Shown here one piece after another: positions 22,236-30,151 of a stretch of 45,462 bases of DNA (positions within the stretch are counted from its first letter, which is position 1; each line of letters starts with the position of its first letter). This stretch comes from Phil1 sp964487565. Lineage in GTDB: Bacteria; Bacillota; Clostridia; Christensenellales; CAG-138. Below the pieces are notes generated by a model. The model did no database searches. It saw nothing but the letters and a program-made list of their open reading frames with translations, and was not told where the DNA came from. The stretch lies in contig CAZARN010000016.1 in the NCBI GenBank assembly GCA_964487565.1, forward strand, positions 1-45,462, given 5' to 3'. The position numbers were made by a program, and so were the translations under genes.

Positions 22236-22673
22236 ATGGACTACAGGAAAGAACAAAATGTCTTTTATATTCGCATCGACAAGGGCGAAAACGTCCTGGA
22301 TACGATCCGTGCGGTCTGCCGGAAAGAACAAATAGGCGGCGGCTTTTTCACGGGGATCGGCGCCTGCGATTCCGCCGTGCTCTCGACCTACCTCCCCGAA
22401 AAAGCAGACTTCATCGACCACAGGATTGCCGGGATGATCGAGATGGTTTCTCTGACGGGCAACATCTCCTGCGACAAAAACGGGCAGCCGTTTCTGCACA
22501 GTCACGCCGTCTTCTCCCAGCGCAGGGAAAGCGGCGAGATCGCTGTGACCGCCGGACATCTGACAGAGGCACGGATCGGCTATACCGGAGAGATCGTGCT
22601 GACTGCGGCTGAAAAAGCGATCGCGCGAAAGTTCGACGACGTCTCCGGCATCGAAGTCTGGGATTTGTCATGA
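22236..22673 (+). CDS. PPC/DUF296 domain protein
   Basis: The 145-residue single-domain protein matches the plant-and-prokaryote-conserved (PPC, DUF296) fold: VFYIRIDKGENVLDTI at the start, GGGFFTGIGACDSAVL, then the metal-binding FLHSHAVF and TAGHLTEARIGYTGEIVL. Bacterial members form trimers and their function is unknown; DNA binding is reported for plant AT-hook versions, but there is no AT hook here. The ATG at 22236 begins 1 bp after the nitroreductase stop. Presence inside the operon suggests a role in the same process, which the sequence does not define. Confidence 0.75.
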   Translation: MDYRKEQNVFYIRIDKGENVLDTIRAVCRKEQIGGGFFTGIGACDSAVLSTYLPEKADFIDHRIAGMIEMVSLTGNISCDKNGQPFLHSHAVFSQRRESGEIAVTAGHLTEARIGYTGEIVLTAAEKAIARKFDDVSGIEVWDLS

Positions 22674-22689
22674 TAGGAGTGCGGAGAAT

Positions 22690-23478
22690 ATGACCGCTTC
22701 AGGAAAAAAGCAAAAAGAGCGCAGGCAGTTTCTCATTCGCTGCCTCCTGAATGAAAATGCGAAGTACCGTTCCATGGCGATTCCGGAATCAGACGCGGAG
22801 CAGAAGCTCCTGCTGCGGGCGCTTCTGAACGTGCGGCCACCGATGCCTGCGGGCACAGATTTTCTGCAGGTGCAGGATGCGTATTTGGCCCAGACCGCGC
22901 TTGACAAGGGCATTGTGCGGCTCGACGATCTGCAGCCGGTGCAGCCGGGACTTTACCTCTGGCGGGGCGACATCACCCGGCTGGCGGCTGACGCCATCGT
23001 AAATGCCGCCAACAGCAGTATGACCGGCTGCTATGTGCCGAACCACACCTGTATCGACAATTGCATCCACACTTTTGCGGGTGTTCAGCTGCGTCTGGCC
23101 TGCGCCGGGCAGATGCGCACACAGGGACATGCGGAACCGGCCGGACAGGCTAAAATCACACCGGGCTTCAACCTTCCCGCACGCTATGTGCTGCATACCG
23201 TCGGACCCATCGTGCAGGACACGGTCACGCCGAAGGACGAGGAAACGCTTGCCTCCTGCTATCGCTCATGCCTGACGTTTGCAGAAAACTACCATTTGAA
23301 AAGCATCGTCTTTTGCTGTATCTCCACCGGTATTTTTCATTTTCCCAATCGCCGCGCGGCAGAGATCGCGGTCAGCACAGTAAAAGCGTATCTAACTGAG
23401 CACCGCTCAGGAATCAAGGTGATTTTTAATGTTTTCAAGGATAAAGACTATGACATCTATCAGGAATTGCTCCGCTGA
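22690..23478 (+). CDS. Zinc-containing macrodomain ADP-ribose hydrolase (SirTM-linked type)
   Basis: The 262-residue protein has an N-terminal helical extension of about 85 residues, then a macrodomain: LWRGDITRLAADAIVNAANSS at about 90-110 and ISTGIFHFPNRRAAE at about 211-225. Between them is GCYVPNHTCIDNCIH, with Cys114, His119 and Cys121 as probable zinc ligands. This is the zinc-macrodomain type found beside SirTM genes in Staphylococcus and Streptococcus, where it removes ADP-ribose added by SirTM. The same reversal role is likely here. GGAGT precedes the ATG at 22690. The end overlaps the SirTM start. Confidence 0.88.
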   Translation: MTASGKKQKERRQFLIRCLLNENAKYRSMAIPESDAEQKLLLRALLNVRPPMPAGTDFLQVQDAYLAQTALDKGIVRLDDLQPVQPGLYLWRGDITRLAADAIVNAANSSMTGCYVPNHTCIDNCIHTFAGVQLRLACAGQMRTQGHAEPAGQAKITPGFNLPARYVLHTVGPIVQDTVTPKDEETLASCYRSCLTFAENYHLKSIVFCCISTGIFHFPNRRAAEIAVSTVKAYLTEHRSGIKVIFNVFKDKDYDIYQELLR

Positions 23479-24292
23479 TGCCCAGCGTTTGAAAGAAGAA
23501 CTGGAGGCAGCGGACGCCGTTGTGATCGGTGCTGGCGCGGGCCTTTCAACCTCCGCCGGATTCGTGTATGACGGTGTTCGTTTCAAAAAGAGCTTTTCAG
23601 ATTTTGAAGCCAAATACGGGTTTCACGATATGTATGCGGGCGGCTTTTATCCGTATGAGACGCCAGAAGAACGTTGGGCATTCTGGAGCCGCAGTATCTG
23701 GATCAACCGCTATACGGACGCGCCGAAGCCTGTTTACAACAACTTATTCGCGCTGGTGAAGGACAAGGATTATTTTGTTCTCACCACCAATGTGGATCAC
23801 TGTTTTCAAAAGGCCGGGTTCGACAAGCAGCGGCTTTTCTACACGCAGGGGGATTACGGTCTGTTTCAATGTACGCAGCCATGCTGTCAGGAAACAATCG
23901 ACAATGAAGGAGCCGTACTCTCCATGCTGGAGCAGCAGGAAAATATGCGTATTCCAACGGAGCTGATTCCTCATTGCCCGCACTGCGGCAAGCCGCTGAC
24001 CATGAACCTTCGATCCGATAACAAATTTGTTCAGGACGAGGGCTGGTACAAGGCGGCAAAACGCTACGAGGATTTCCTCGGCAGTCATCAGACCGGCCGT
24101 GTACTGTATCTGGAGCTTGGGGTGGGCTACAATACGCCCGGAATTATCAAGATTCCTTTCTGGAAGATGAGTGCAGAGAATCCGGATGCACGCTTTGTAA
24201 GCATCAACGCACAGAATATCGCCGTGCCGGAAGTAATCAAAGAACGAGCATTTTTGATAAACTCGGATATTGGAAAGGTGCTTTCATCCTAA
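23450..24292 (+). CDS. SirTM-type sirtuin protein ADP-ribosyltransferase
   Basis: The 280-residue protein has the sirtuin NAD-binding motif GAGAGLSTSAG (residues 27-37), TTNVDH (112-117) and a zinc module with cysteines at 141, 145/146, 176 and 179. The canonical catalytic histidine is replaced by Gln133 in YTQGDYGLFQC, a hallmark of class M (SirTM) enzymes that transfer ADP-ribose rather than deacylate. Known SirTMs modify a lipoylated GcvH-like protein; no such protein is encoded here, so the target is unknown. I chose the ATG at 23450, after AAGGA; one seven codons upstream (23429) is possible. It overlaps the macrodomain gene by 29 bp, implying coupled translation. Confidence 0.9.
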   Translation: MTSIRNCSADAQRLKEELEAADAVVIGAGAGLSTSAGFVYDGVRFKKSFSDFEAKYGFHDMYAGGFYPYETPEERWAFWSRSIWINRYTDAPKPVYNNLFALVKDKDYFVLTTNVDHCFQKAGFDKQRLFYTQGDYGLFQCTQPCCQETIDNEGAVLSMLEQQENMRIPTELIPHCPHCGKPLTMNLRSDNKFVQDEGWYKAAKRYEDFLGSHQTGRVLYLELGVGYNTPGIIKIPFWKMSAENPDARFVSINAQNIAVPEVIKERAFLINSDIGKVLSS

Positions 24293-24295
24293 CGT

Positions 24296-24346
24296 AAAAG
24301 GAACTGTATAAGCCTTGCGGCCTAATACAGTTCCTTTTCGTTTTTC
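24296..24346. terminator. Terminator of the ACGX/SirTM operon
   Basis: Arms aaaaggaactgtat and atacagttcctttt form a perfect 14-bp stem around a loop of about 15 bases, followed by CGTTTTT on the plus strand. The A-rich outer side would also let it work for the convergent minus-strand lipoprotein gene. The 100 bp beyond it (24347-24446) hold no gene and probably the right end of the mobile element. Confidence 0.85.
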
Positions 24347-24446
24347 CAGCCCCGTCCTGACAGATGCCTGCCATTTGTAATTTTGAACTAAACCTGTTTT
24401 ACGAACACCTGCGCAAAGGACGGCTCCATTTTTATTATGCCAAAGC

Positions 24447-25436
24447 TCAGGCGATCGCGTTGCGTATTGCCCGCACGAGAACATCCAGGCTGAAAAAGCC
24501 CGAAAGGGCGCTGTTGCGGTAATTCACATGGACCTGATCGTTCGTGTCAAGGGAAGCAAAGCCCTGTATCCCGTTGACGCCGAAAAGATAATCCTGCTTT
24601 CCGTCCGGAGAGCGCACGAGGAAGAACATGTAAACTCCGCCCTGCTCCGGCTCGGTCGCATCGGCGCATGTGTATGTGAGGGACTTGAGCGTCGCCGCAT
24701 CCGTTATATCGTCGCAAAGCGACGGACAGTATATCACGTTCAGCTCGTCGCCGTAATGCGTGTCGCCCTTTATCGAGCCGTATGCCGTGACGGTGAGTAC
24801 ACAAGCCCGAAGCGTGTTTTCAACAACCGAACCTTCACCCGACATACGGAAAGCCGTATCTGTGGGCTCGGGCATTTTCTTTATCCTGCCGATGAATATC
24901 TGGTCGCACGCCTCGACGAGCGAATTGATATTTTTATAGTAATAACTGTCCGCCGGGGCTGTTATCACCGCGCTTTGCGCTTTCATGTCCGCTTCGATGC
25001 TTGTAAGCGGGATCTTCACGCCGTTGAACGTGATGACGCCTTCGTCGTCAATTGCGATCGGCGCGTCCGTAAGCAGCGTGTAGCCCAGCGCGTCCTCGGT
25101 ATAATACGTCGCGCTTTCATCAGAAGCAAGATACATAAGGTAGCTCGCCCCGTCCTTCATCGCCGCGCCGGGACAATGGATCAGCATCCCGTCCTTCGAT
25201 GTTCCCGCAAGCACGCCGTCGATCACAAGATCGCTGCACTGCGCGCCGTTTTCGTCGATATGGTTCTGGACGCACTTTCCTGTAACGATCAGCGAGGCGT
25301 TGCGGTAAAGCCGCTGCACATCGCTCCAAACCTTCTCATCGGATACGGAGGAACCTGTCAGCGCCGTGCATGCCGAAAGAACCAGCGCCATCACGATCAC
25401 AAGCGCTGCCAGTTTAAGCGTCAATGCCTTTTTCAT
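24447..25436 (-). CDS. Putative lipoprotein, function unknown
   Basis: The 329-residue protein starts MKKALTLKLAALVIVMALVLSAC. The lipobox LVLSAC marks signal peptidase II cleavage and lipid attachment. The mature part has no motif that I recognise, but contains two similar halves built around a stretch like IVTGKCVQN...DLVIDGVLAG and IFIGRIKKM...VLTVTAYGSIKG. These look like repeated beta domains of the kind found in small extracytoplasmic binding proteins. The ATG follows GAAGGAGG. The last residues are close to the predicted right end of the element, and the gene appears intact. Confidence 0.65.
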   Translation of the reverse strand: MKKALTLKLAALVIVMALVLSACTALTGSSVSDEKVWSDVQRLYRNASLIVTGKCVQNHIDENGAQCSDLVIDGVLAGTSKDGMLIHCPGAAMKDGASYLMYLASDESATYYTEDALGYTLLTDAPIAIDDEGVITFNGVKIPLTSIEADMKAQSAVITAPADSYYYKNINSLVEACDQIFIGRIKKMPEPTDTAFRMSGEGSVVENTLRACVLTVTAYGSIKGDTHYGDELNVIYCPSLCDDITDAATLKSLTYTCADATEPEQGGVYMFFLVRSPDGKQDYLFGVNGIQGFASLDTNDQVHVNYRNSALSGFFSLDVLVRAIRNAIA

Positions 25437-25540
25437 GCGGTTTCCTCCTTCCTGCGGGAAGACGCATCGCTTCATTCACTACTATATACGTCCTTCGCGT
25501 CCAAAAGGTTGCGCGAAAGTAAATTTAATATGAATTTGTT

Positions 25541-26134
25541 CTACATTTCCCGCCGTCCCTCGACGGCCTTCAGCAGCGTCATCTCATCCACATACTCGAG
25601 ATTGCCGCCGATGGGTATCCCGTGCGCTATGCGCGTAACGCGCACGCCGCGCGGTTTGAGCAGCCTTGCGATATACGAGGCGGTAGCCTCGCCGCGCACG
25701 TCGGGGTTCGTTGCGAGTATTACCTCCCGCACCCCTCCTTTATCCACGCGCTCGATGAGCTCCTTTATGCGTATATCGCCCGGGCCAATGCCGTCCGTCG
25801 GAGATATAGCGCCGTGAAGCACATGGTATCTGCCCCTGTATTCGCGCAGCTTCTCCATCGCGAAAACATCCCGCGCCTCTTCGACCACGCATATCGTTTC
25901 ATCCGTGCGTTCGCCGTCCGCGCATATCGCGCAAGGCTCCGTGTCGGTATAGTTTCCGCATATCGGGCAGTAATGTATCGTATCCCTTGCGCGCACGATC
26001 GCCGCGGCGAGTTCCCTCGCATTGGTATCGGGCATGTCAAGGATAAAATACGCAAGGCGCTGCGCGCTTTTTGTGCCGATGCCCGGCAGCCTTGAAAGCT
26101 GGGCGACAAGCACGTTTATCGGATCGACGCCCAT
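25541..26134 (-). CDS. recR: Recombination mediator RecR
   Basis: The 197-residue protein has the RecR order of domains: an N-terminal HhH (LSRLPGIGTKSAQRLAYFIL), a zinc finger (CPICGNYTDTEPCAIC), a Toprim domain (ICVVEEARDVFAMEKLREYRG, then GAISPTDGIGPGDI) and a C-terminal Walker-B-like tail. It acts with RecF/RecO in loading RecA at gapped DNA. It starts 5 bp after the ybaB stop with no good Shine-Dalgarno sequence, which suggests translational coupling. The dnaX-ybaB-recR order is the conserved bacterial one. Confidence 0.95.
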   Translation of the reverse strand: MGVDPINVLVAQLSRLPGIGTKSAQRLAYFILDMPDTNARELAAAIVRARDTIHYCPICGNYTDTEPCAICADGERTDETICVVEEARDVFAMEKLREYRGRYHVLHGAISPTDGIGPGDIRIKELIERVDKGGVREVILATNPDVRGEATASYIARLLKPRGVRVTRIAHGIPIGGNLEYVDEMTLLKAVEGRREM

Positions 26135-26139
26135 CGCGC

Positions 26140-26472
26140 TCAGAAACCGAGATTCATGCCGCCGGTCACGCGGTTCATCTCGCTCTCCATCGTCTGCTTC
26201 GCGTTGCCGAGCGCCTCGTTGACCGCGCTCATCACAAGATCCTGAAGCATTTCAACATCCTCCGGATCCACGCACGAGGGATCTATGGTGATGCTCTTCA
26301 CCGCGTTATCGACGACAACCGCCGTCACAACGCCGCCGCCGACGCTTGCCGTGAACTCGCGTTCGGAAATCTCCTGCTGCACGCGGGCAACATCCTGCTG
26401 CATTTTCTGGGCCTGTTTCATGAGCTGCTGCATATTGCCGCCGCCCATTCCCGGGAAATTGGGTCGAGCCAT
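26140..26472 (-). CDS. ybaB: YbaB/EbfC family nucleoid-associated protein
   Basis: The 110-residue protein begins with a glycine- and methionine-rich stretch (ARPNFPGMGGGNMQQLMKQAQKMQQDVARVQQEI). It contains the YbaB core VVDNAVKSITIDPSCVDPEDVEMLQDLVMSAVNEALGNAK. It is a small DNA-binding dimer and part of the conserved dnaX-ybaB-recR operon. GGAGG is present just upstream of the ATG. Confidence 0.92.
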   Translation of the reverse strand: MARPNFPGMGGGNMQQLMKQAQKMQQDVARVQQEISEREFTASVGGGVVTAVVVDNAVKSITIDPSCVDPEDVEMLQDLVMSAVNEALGNAKQTMESEMNRVTGGMNLGF

Positions 26473-26544
26473 AACATCCTCCAGACAAAGTCTTATATTA
26501 ACTAGTAATTATACCATATCTTGTGCCGGCTGTCCATTGCCGCG

Positions 26545-28155
26545 TCAATCAAGGATCTCGATTTTTCCTCCAAACGCCTTCGCGGCGCGTTCCTCAAGGG
26601 TATCCGAAGCGCCGGCAGAATAAATCGCGCGCGTGCCCGGGCGGATGCTTTCGATGAGCGGGCGGATAAGCGCGTCCTGCTTGATGAACGCATCGGCAAA
26701 GTTTTTCTGCGGAAAAGTGACCGAAAGCACGTCCCCGTCAAGCTCCACGCGCGCCGCCTTCATCGCGAGCACCGCGAGCGTTGGATTTTTGGTCGCGATC
26801 AGCTTCCGCAGCGCTTCCCAAAGCGTCTTTGCGTCCCCTTGCACGGGCTGCCGCGCCTTCGCGGCGCTTTCACCGGGGTTCTCCGTTTTCCGGCCCTCTG
26901 TTTCAGCGGCGGCTTTCGGCTTTTCGGCCTCGACGCACGGCGGCGCGGCGGGAGCGTTCGCGCCCGCGGCCGGCCCGGCGTCCGCGAAAGCCTGACGCGG
27001 CGCGTCTTTCATCAGATGCTCAAGCTTATCTATCCGTTCCGCGAGAAGCCCGCTGGTTTGGATGCTCTCCTCCTCAGGCGAGGTTATGCGCACGAACGCG
27101 CACTCAAGCTGCACCCTCGGCAGTGACATATAGCGCATGTTGCCCAACGCTTCCATCAGGATATCCGTCGCGCGCAAAAGCATGGCGTCGGAGGCCTTGC
27201 CGCCCTGTTCGATATATCGGCGCATGGCGTCCTCCGTGCAATCGAGTATGTCGGCGCAGTTGCCGCACAGCTTCGCGATCATCAGCGCGCGAAAATGCGC
27301 GGCGAGGTCGCGCGTGAAAGCGTTGAGATCACGCCCGTCGTTTATCACCTGAGACAACGCCCTCAGCGCGCCCGCCCTGTCATGGGCGATAAGGGTTTCA
27401 GCCGCATTGAAAAGGAATTCCCCCTCCATTGAGCCCAATACAGAGTATACGTCGTCGGCCGTCACGGAATTACCGCAAAACGAAATACATTGATCGGCAA
27501 GCGAAAGCGCGTCCCTCATGCCTCCGTCCGCCGCGCGGGCTATCGCAAGCAGACCCTCGCGGTCTATCTCCGCCCCCGCGCCATGCACGGCGGCGTCGAC
27601 GCAGCGCACGATATCCTCAACGCCGATGCGATGGAAGTTGAAGCGCTGACAGCGTGAAATGATGGTTGCGGGTATGCTTTGCGGTTCCGTCGTTGCAAGT
27701 ATGAATGTGACGTGCGCGGGCGGCTCCTCAAGCGTTTTCAAAAGGGCGTTGTCCGCGCTGTCCGAAAGCATATGGGCTTCGTCGATTATATAGACCTTGT
27801 GCGAAAGTTCAAGCGGAAGGAAGCGCGCCTTGTCGAGCAGCGCGCGCATATCCTCTACCTTGCTGTTGGACGCGGCGTCCATCTCCACGATATCGGCGCA
27901 TTCGCCCTCCATTATTTTGCAGGCCGCGCATTTGCCGCACGGCTCTCCGTTTTCCGGTGAAAGGCAGTTTATCGCGCGGGCGAGGATTTTTGCCGTGCTC
28001 GTTTTGCCCGTCCCGCGGGAGCCTGAAAAAATATACGCATGGGCCGTGCGCGAGGCCGCGACCTGATTCTTCAGTATCGTTGTTATGTGCTCCTGCCCCA
28101 GCACCTCATCAAAGCGGCGTGGGCGGTATTTTCTGTAAAGCGCCTGGTATGACAT
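26545..28155 (-). CDS. dnaX: DNA polymerase III subunit gamma/tau
   Basis: The 536-residue clamp-loader ATPase starts MSYQALYRKYRPRRFDEVLGQ. It has Walker A GSRGTGKTS, a zinc module (CLSPENGEPCGKCAAC), IIDEAHMLS as Walker B and sensor motif LATTEPQSIP. The middle region is Ala/Pro/Glu-rich (tau linker), followed by a C-terminal domain VTFPQKNFADAFIKQD. Length is typical of tau. I see no slippery frameshift signal that would make gamma. GAGGAGG precedes the ATG at 28153-28155. It is the first gene of the dnaX-ybaB-recR operon; 72 bp separate it from ybaB. Confidence 0.95.
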   Translation of the reverse strand: MSYQALYRKYRPRRFDEVLGQEHITTILKNQVAASRTAHAYIFSGSRGTGKTSTAKILARAINCLSPENGEPCGKCAACKIMEGECADIVEMDAASNSKVEDMRALLDKARFLPLELSHKVYIIDEAHMLSDSADNALLKTLEEPPAHVTFILATTEPQSIPATIISRCQRFNFHRIGVEDIVRCVDAAVHGAGAEIDREGLLAIARAADGGMRDALSLADQCISFCGNSVTADDVYSVLGSMEGEFLFNAAETLIAHDRAGALRALSQVINDGRDLNAFTRDLAAHFRALMIAKLCGNCADILDCTEDAMRRYIEQGGKASDAMLLRATDILMEALGNMRYMSLPRVQLECAFVRITSPEEESIQTSGLLAERIDKLEHLMKDAPRQAFADAGPAAGANAPAAPPCVEAEKPKAAAETEGRKTENPGESAAKARQPVQGDAKTLWEALRKLIATKNPTLAVLAMKAARVELDGDVLSVTFPQKNFADAFIKQDALIRPLIESIRPGTRAIYSAGASDTLEERAAKAFGGKIEILD

Positions 28156-28209
28156 GGAACCTCCTCGGGCATGTACTGCTGTCAATAATATAGCATTTTA
28201 CATGCGCCA

Positions 28210-28238
28210 TTGCCATAGGCAAAAAAATGCTGTATAAT
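28210..28238 (+). promoter_or_regulatory. Sigma-A promoter of trpS
   Basis: TTGCCA (28210-28215) and a perfect TATAAT (28233-28238) are 17 bp apart, 45 bp before the trpS ATG. There is no room for a T-box leader. Confidence 0.7.
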
Positions 28239-28283
28239 ACGGTGCATATTGAAATTTTACGTCAAACGGAAGGAGAAACGGCC

Positions 28284-29282
28284 ATGGAAAAGAAAAAAAT
28301 CGTCCTAAGCGGCATACAGCCTTCGGGTTCGCCCACGCTGGGCAACTATGTGGGGGCGCTGCGCAACTGGTCGCTGCTCCAAACGCCGGACAGACTTTGC
28401 TATTACTGCGTGGCGAACCTCCACGCGCTCACCGTCAGGCAGGATCCCGACGACCTTCGCCGCCGCGCGGTCGAAACGATCGCCCTTCTCATCGCCTGCG
28501 GCGTCGATCCCGATTCTTCCGTGGTATTCGTGCAAAGCCACGTCAAGGAGCATTGCGAGCTTGCATGGCTGCTTTCCTGCTGCACATACATGGGTGAGCT
28601 CAACCGCATGACCCAATTCAAGGACAAAAGCGCAAAGCATGCGGACAATATCAACGCGGGGCTTTATACTTACCCCGTGCTCATGGCCGCCGACATACTG
28701 CTCTATCAAAGCGATCTTGTGCCCGTGGGCGAGGATCAGCGTCAGCATATCGAGATATGCCGCGATATCGCCATCCGCTTCAACAACGCGCACGGCGACG
28801 TGTTCACGATCCCGGACGGCTACATGCCCAAAACCGGCAAGCGCGTGATGAGCCTTCAGGACCCCGCGCAGAAGATGAGCAAGTCCGATCCCAACCCCAA
28901 CGGTTATGTCGCCATAATGGACGATCCGGCCGTGATACTCAAAAAGTTCAAACGCGCCGTGACGGATTGCGACGGAACGATCAAATATGATCCCGAAAAC
29001 AAGCCCGGCGTATCGAATCTTCTTGAAATATACACCGCCTTCACAGGCCTCTCCGTCGCTGAAGCCGAGGCTCATTTCGACGGCAAGGGTTACGGCAGCC
29101 TCAAGACCGAAGTCGCCGAAGCCGTCATTGCAGAGCTTACGCCGATACAGGATAAATTCAGGAAGCTGACGGCGGACGAGGCGTATTTGAGAAGCGTGAT
29201 GGAAAACGGCGCCGCGCGCGCCTCGGCAAAAGCCGCCGAAACGCTCAAAGCGGCATACCACGCTGTCGGGTTCGACGCATAA
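28284..29282 (+). CDS. trpS: Tryptophanyl-tRNA synthetase
   Basis: The 332-residue class I aminoacyl-tRNA synthetase has the HIGH-equivalent in PSGSPTLGNYVGAL, the KMSKS motif in QKMSKSDPNPNG and the family signature VPVGEDQRQHIEICRDIA. It charges tRNA-Trp in the cytoplasm. The ATG at 28284 follows GGAAGGAG. It is transcribed from its own promoter and probably ends at the hairpin at 29301-29328. Confidence 0.95.
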   Translation: MEKKKIVLSGIQPSGSPTLGNYVGALRNWSLLQTPDRLCYYCVANLHALTVRQDPDDLRRRAVETIALLIACGVDPDSSVVFVQSHVKEHCELAWLLSCCTYMGELNRMTQFKDKSAKHADNINAGLYTYPVLMAADILLYQSDLVPVGEDQRQHIEICRDIAIRFNNAHGDVFTIPDGYMPKTGKRVMSLQDPAQKMSKSDPNPNGYVAIMDDPAVILKKFKRAVTDCDGTIKYDPENKPGVSNLLEIYTAFTGLSVAEAEAHFDGKGYGSLKTEVAEAVIAELTPIQDKFRKLTADEAYLRSVMENGAARASAKAAETLKAAYHAVGFDA

Positions 29283-29300
29283 GTCAGCTCAACCGATAAC

Positions 29301-29328
29301 AACGGCTTCCGCACAAACGGGAGCCGTT
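29301..29328 (+). terminator. Terminator-like hairpin after trpS
   Basis: An 11-bp stem (aacggcttccg / cgggagccgtt, one G-U) with a 6-base loop. The T tract is weak (caagttta), so read-through into the DUF554 gene is possible. Confidence 0.55.
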
Positions 29329-29355
29329 CAAGTTTATTCATCAGGAGGTCCCCAA

Positions 29356-30090
29356 ATGAGAGGACTCGGCACAATTGTGAACGTCGCGGCGGTCATCGTC
29401 GGCGGCGTGGCAGGCTTGTTCATCAAAAACGGCATCAAGCCCCGTTTTCAGGAGATCGTGATGCAGGCGCTCGGCCTTGCAACGATGTTTCTCGGCATAT
29501 CCGGCGCCCTGCCCGGACTTCTGAGCATAGGCACCGACGGTGCGATCTCCACCAAAGGCACGGCGATGCTCATCGGCTCCATCGTCGGCGGCGCGTTCAT
29601 CGGGGAGCTCATCAACCTTGACAGCGTGCTGGAGCGTTTCGGTGAATGGCTCAAGAAAAAAGCCGTGCGCGACGAAACAAACGAGAAGGACGCGAAGTTC
29701 GTCCACGGATTCGTCACGGCTTCGCTTGTGATATGCGTCGGCGCGATGGCGATCGTTGGCTCCATCGAAGACGGACTTACCGGCAACGCCTCCATGCTTT
29801 ACGCAAAGGCGGTGCTCGACGGGGTGATAGTGATGATATTCGCCTCCGCATACGGGCGCGGAGCCATTTTTTCTGCGATACCCGTCGGCATACTGCAGGG
29901 CGCCGTGACGCTTGCCGCCGGTCTTGTCGCGCCGCTCTTCAACGACGCGGTGATATCGAGCCTTTCATACATAGGCTCCGTGCTGATATTCTGCGTCGGC
30001 GTCAACCTGTTCTTCGACAAGAAGATCCGCGTTGCGAATATGCTGCCGGCCCTTGTCATTGCGGGCGTTGCCTCGGGCATATGGGGCTGA
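29356..30090 (+). CDS. DUF554 family membrane protein (YdfK/YqgA-like)
   Basis: The 244-residue integral membrane protein has seven or so hydrophobic segments. The start (MRGLGTIVNVAAVIVGGVAGLFIKNG) and the central HGFVTASLVICVGAMAIVGSIEDG...MLYAKAVLDGV are characteristic of DUF554. The family may transport small molecules, but its function is not established. GGAGG precedes the ATG. Terminated at 30117-30151. Confidence 0.85.
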   Translation: MRGLGTIVNVAAVIVGGVAGLFIKNGIKPRFQEIVMQALGLATMFLGISGALPGLLSIGTDGAISTKGTAMLIGSIVGGAFIGELINLDSVLERFGEWLKKKAVRDETNEKDAKFVHGFVTASLVICVGAMAIVGSIEDGLTGNASMLYAKAVLDGVIVMIFASAYGRGAIFSAIPVGILQGAVTLAAGLVAPLFNDAVISSLSYIGSVLIFCVGVNLFFDKKIRVANMLPALVIAGVASGIWG

Positions 30091-30116
30091 AAACGGCATA
30101 TATTCAACAAACAGCA

Positions 30117-30151
30117 AGGCCCCGGATGAAATCTCCGGAGCCTGTTTTTTT
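30117..30151 (+). terminator. Rho-independent terminator of the DUF554 gene
   Basis: An imperfect stem (aggccccgga / tccggagcct) with a 7-base loop is followed by GTTTTTTT. It touches the 3' end of the convergent proC gene. Confidence 0.85.

Larger units (their letters stand above)
13093..24346. mobile_element. Integrative and mobilizable element with an ACGX/SirTM cargo (approximate limits)
   Basis: The block begins with a large serine recombinase. It continues with a TnpW-like protein, a MobA/MobL relaxase, a DUF3847 protein, a MOBQ-like oriT, an excisionase-like HTH and a sigma-like protein, the order seen in Tn4451-like mobilizable elements of Clostridia. The HxlR-ACGX-SirTM genes that follow occupy the place of transposon cargo. 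Codon use supports one unit: Ile is coded almost only by ATC/ATT here, whereas flanking core genes use ATA freely. Exact ends were not found; serine recombinases leave only a short shared core. The left end should lie in 12981-13093 and the right end in 24346-24446. An alternative is that the element stops near 18.9-19.1 kb and the cargo is a separate island. Confidence 0.6.

Noticed and set aside
26545..26900. Programmed frameshift making DnaX gamma
   Set aside because: No A-rich slippery heptamer with a downstream hairpin was seen in the linker region; full-length tau is assumed.
28186..28283. T-box leader for trpS
   Set aside because: Less than 100 bp separates dnaX and trpS, and the promoter lies 45 bp before the start codon, too close for a T-box.
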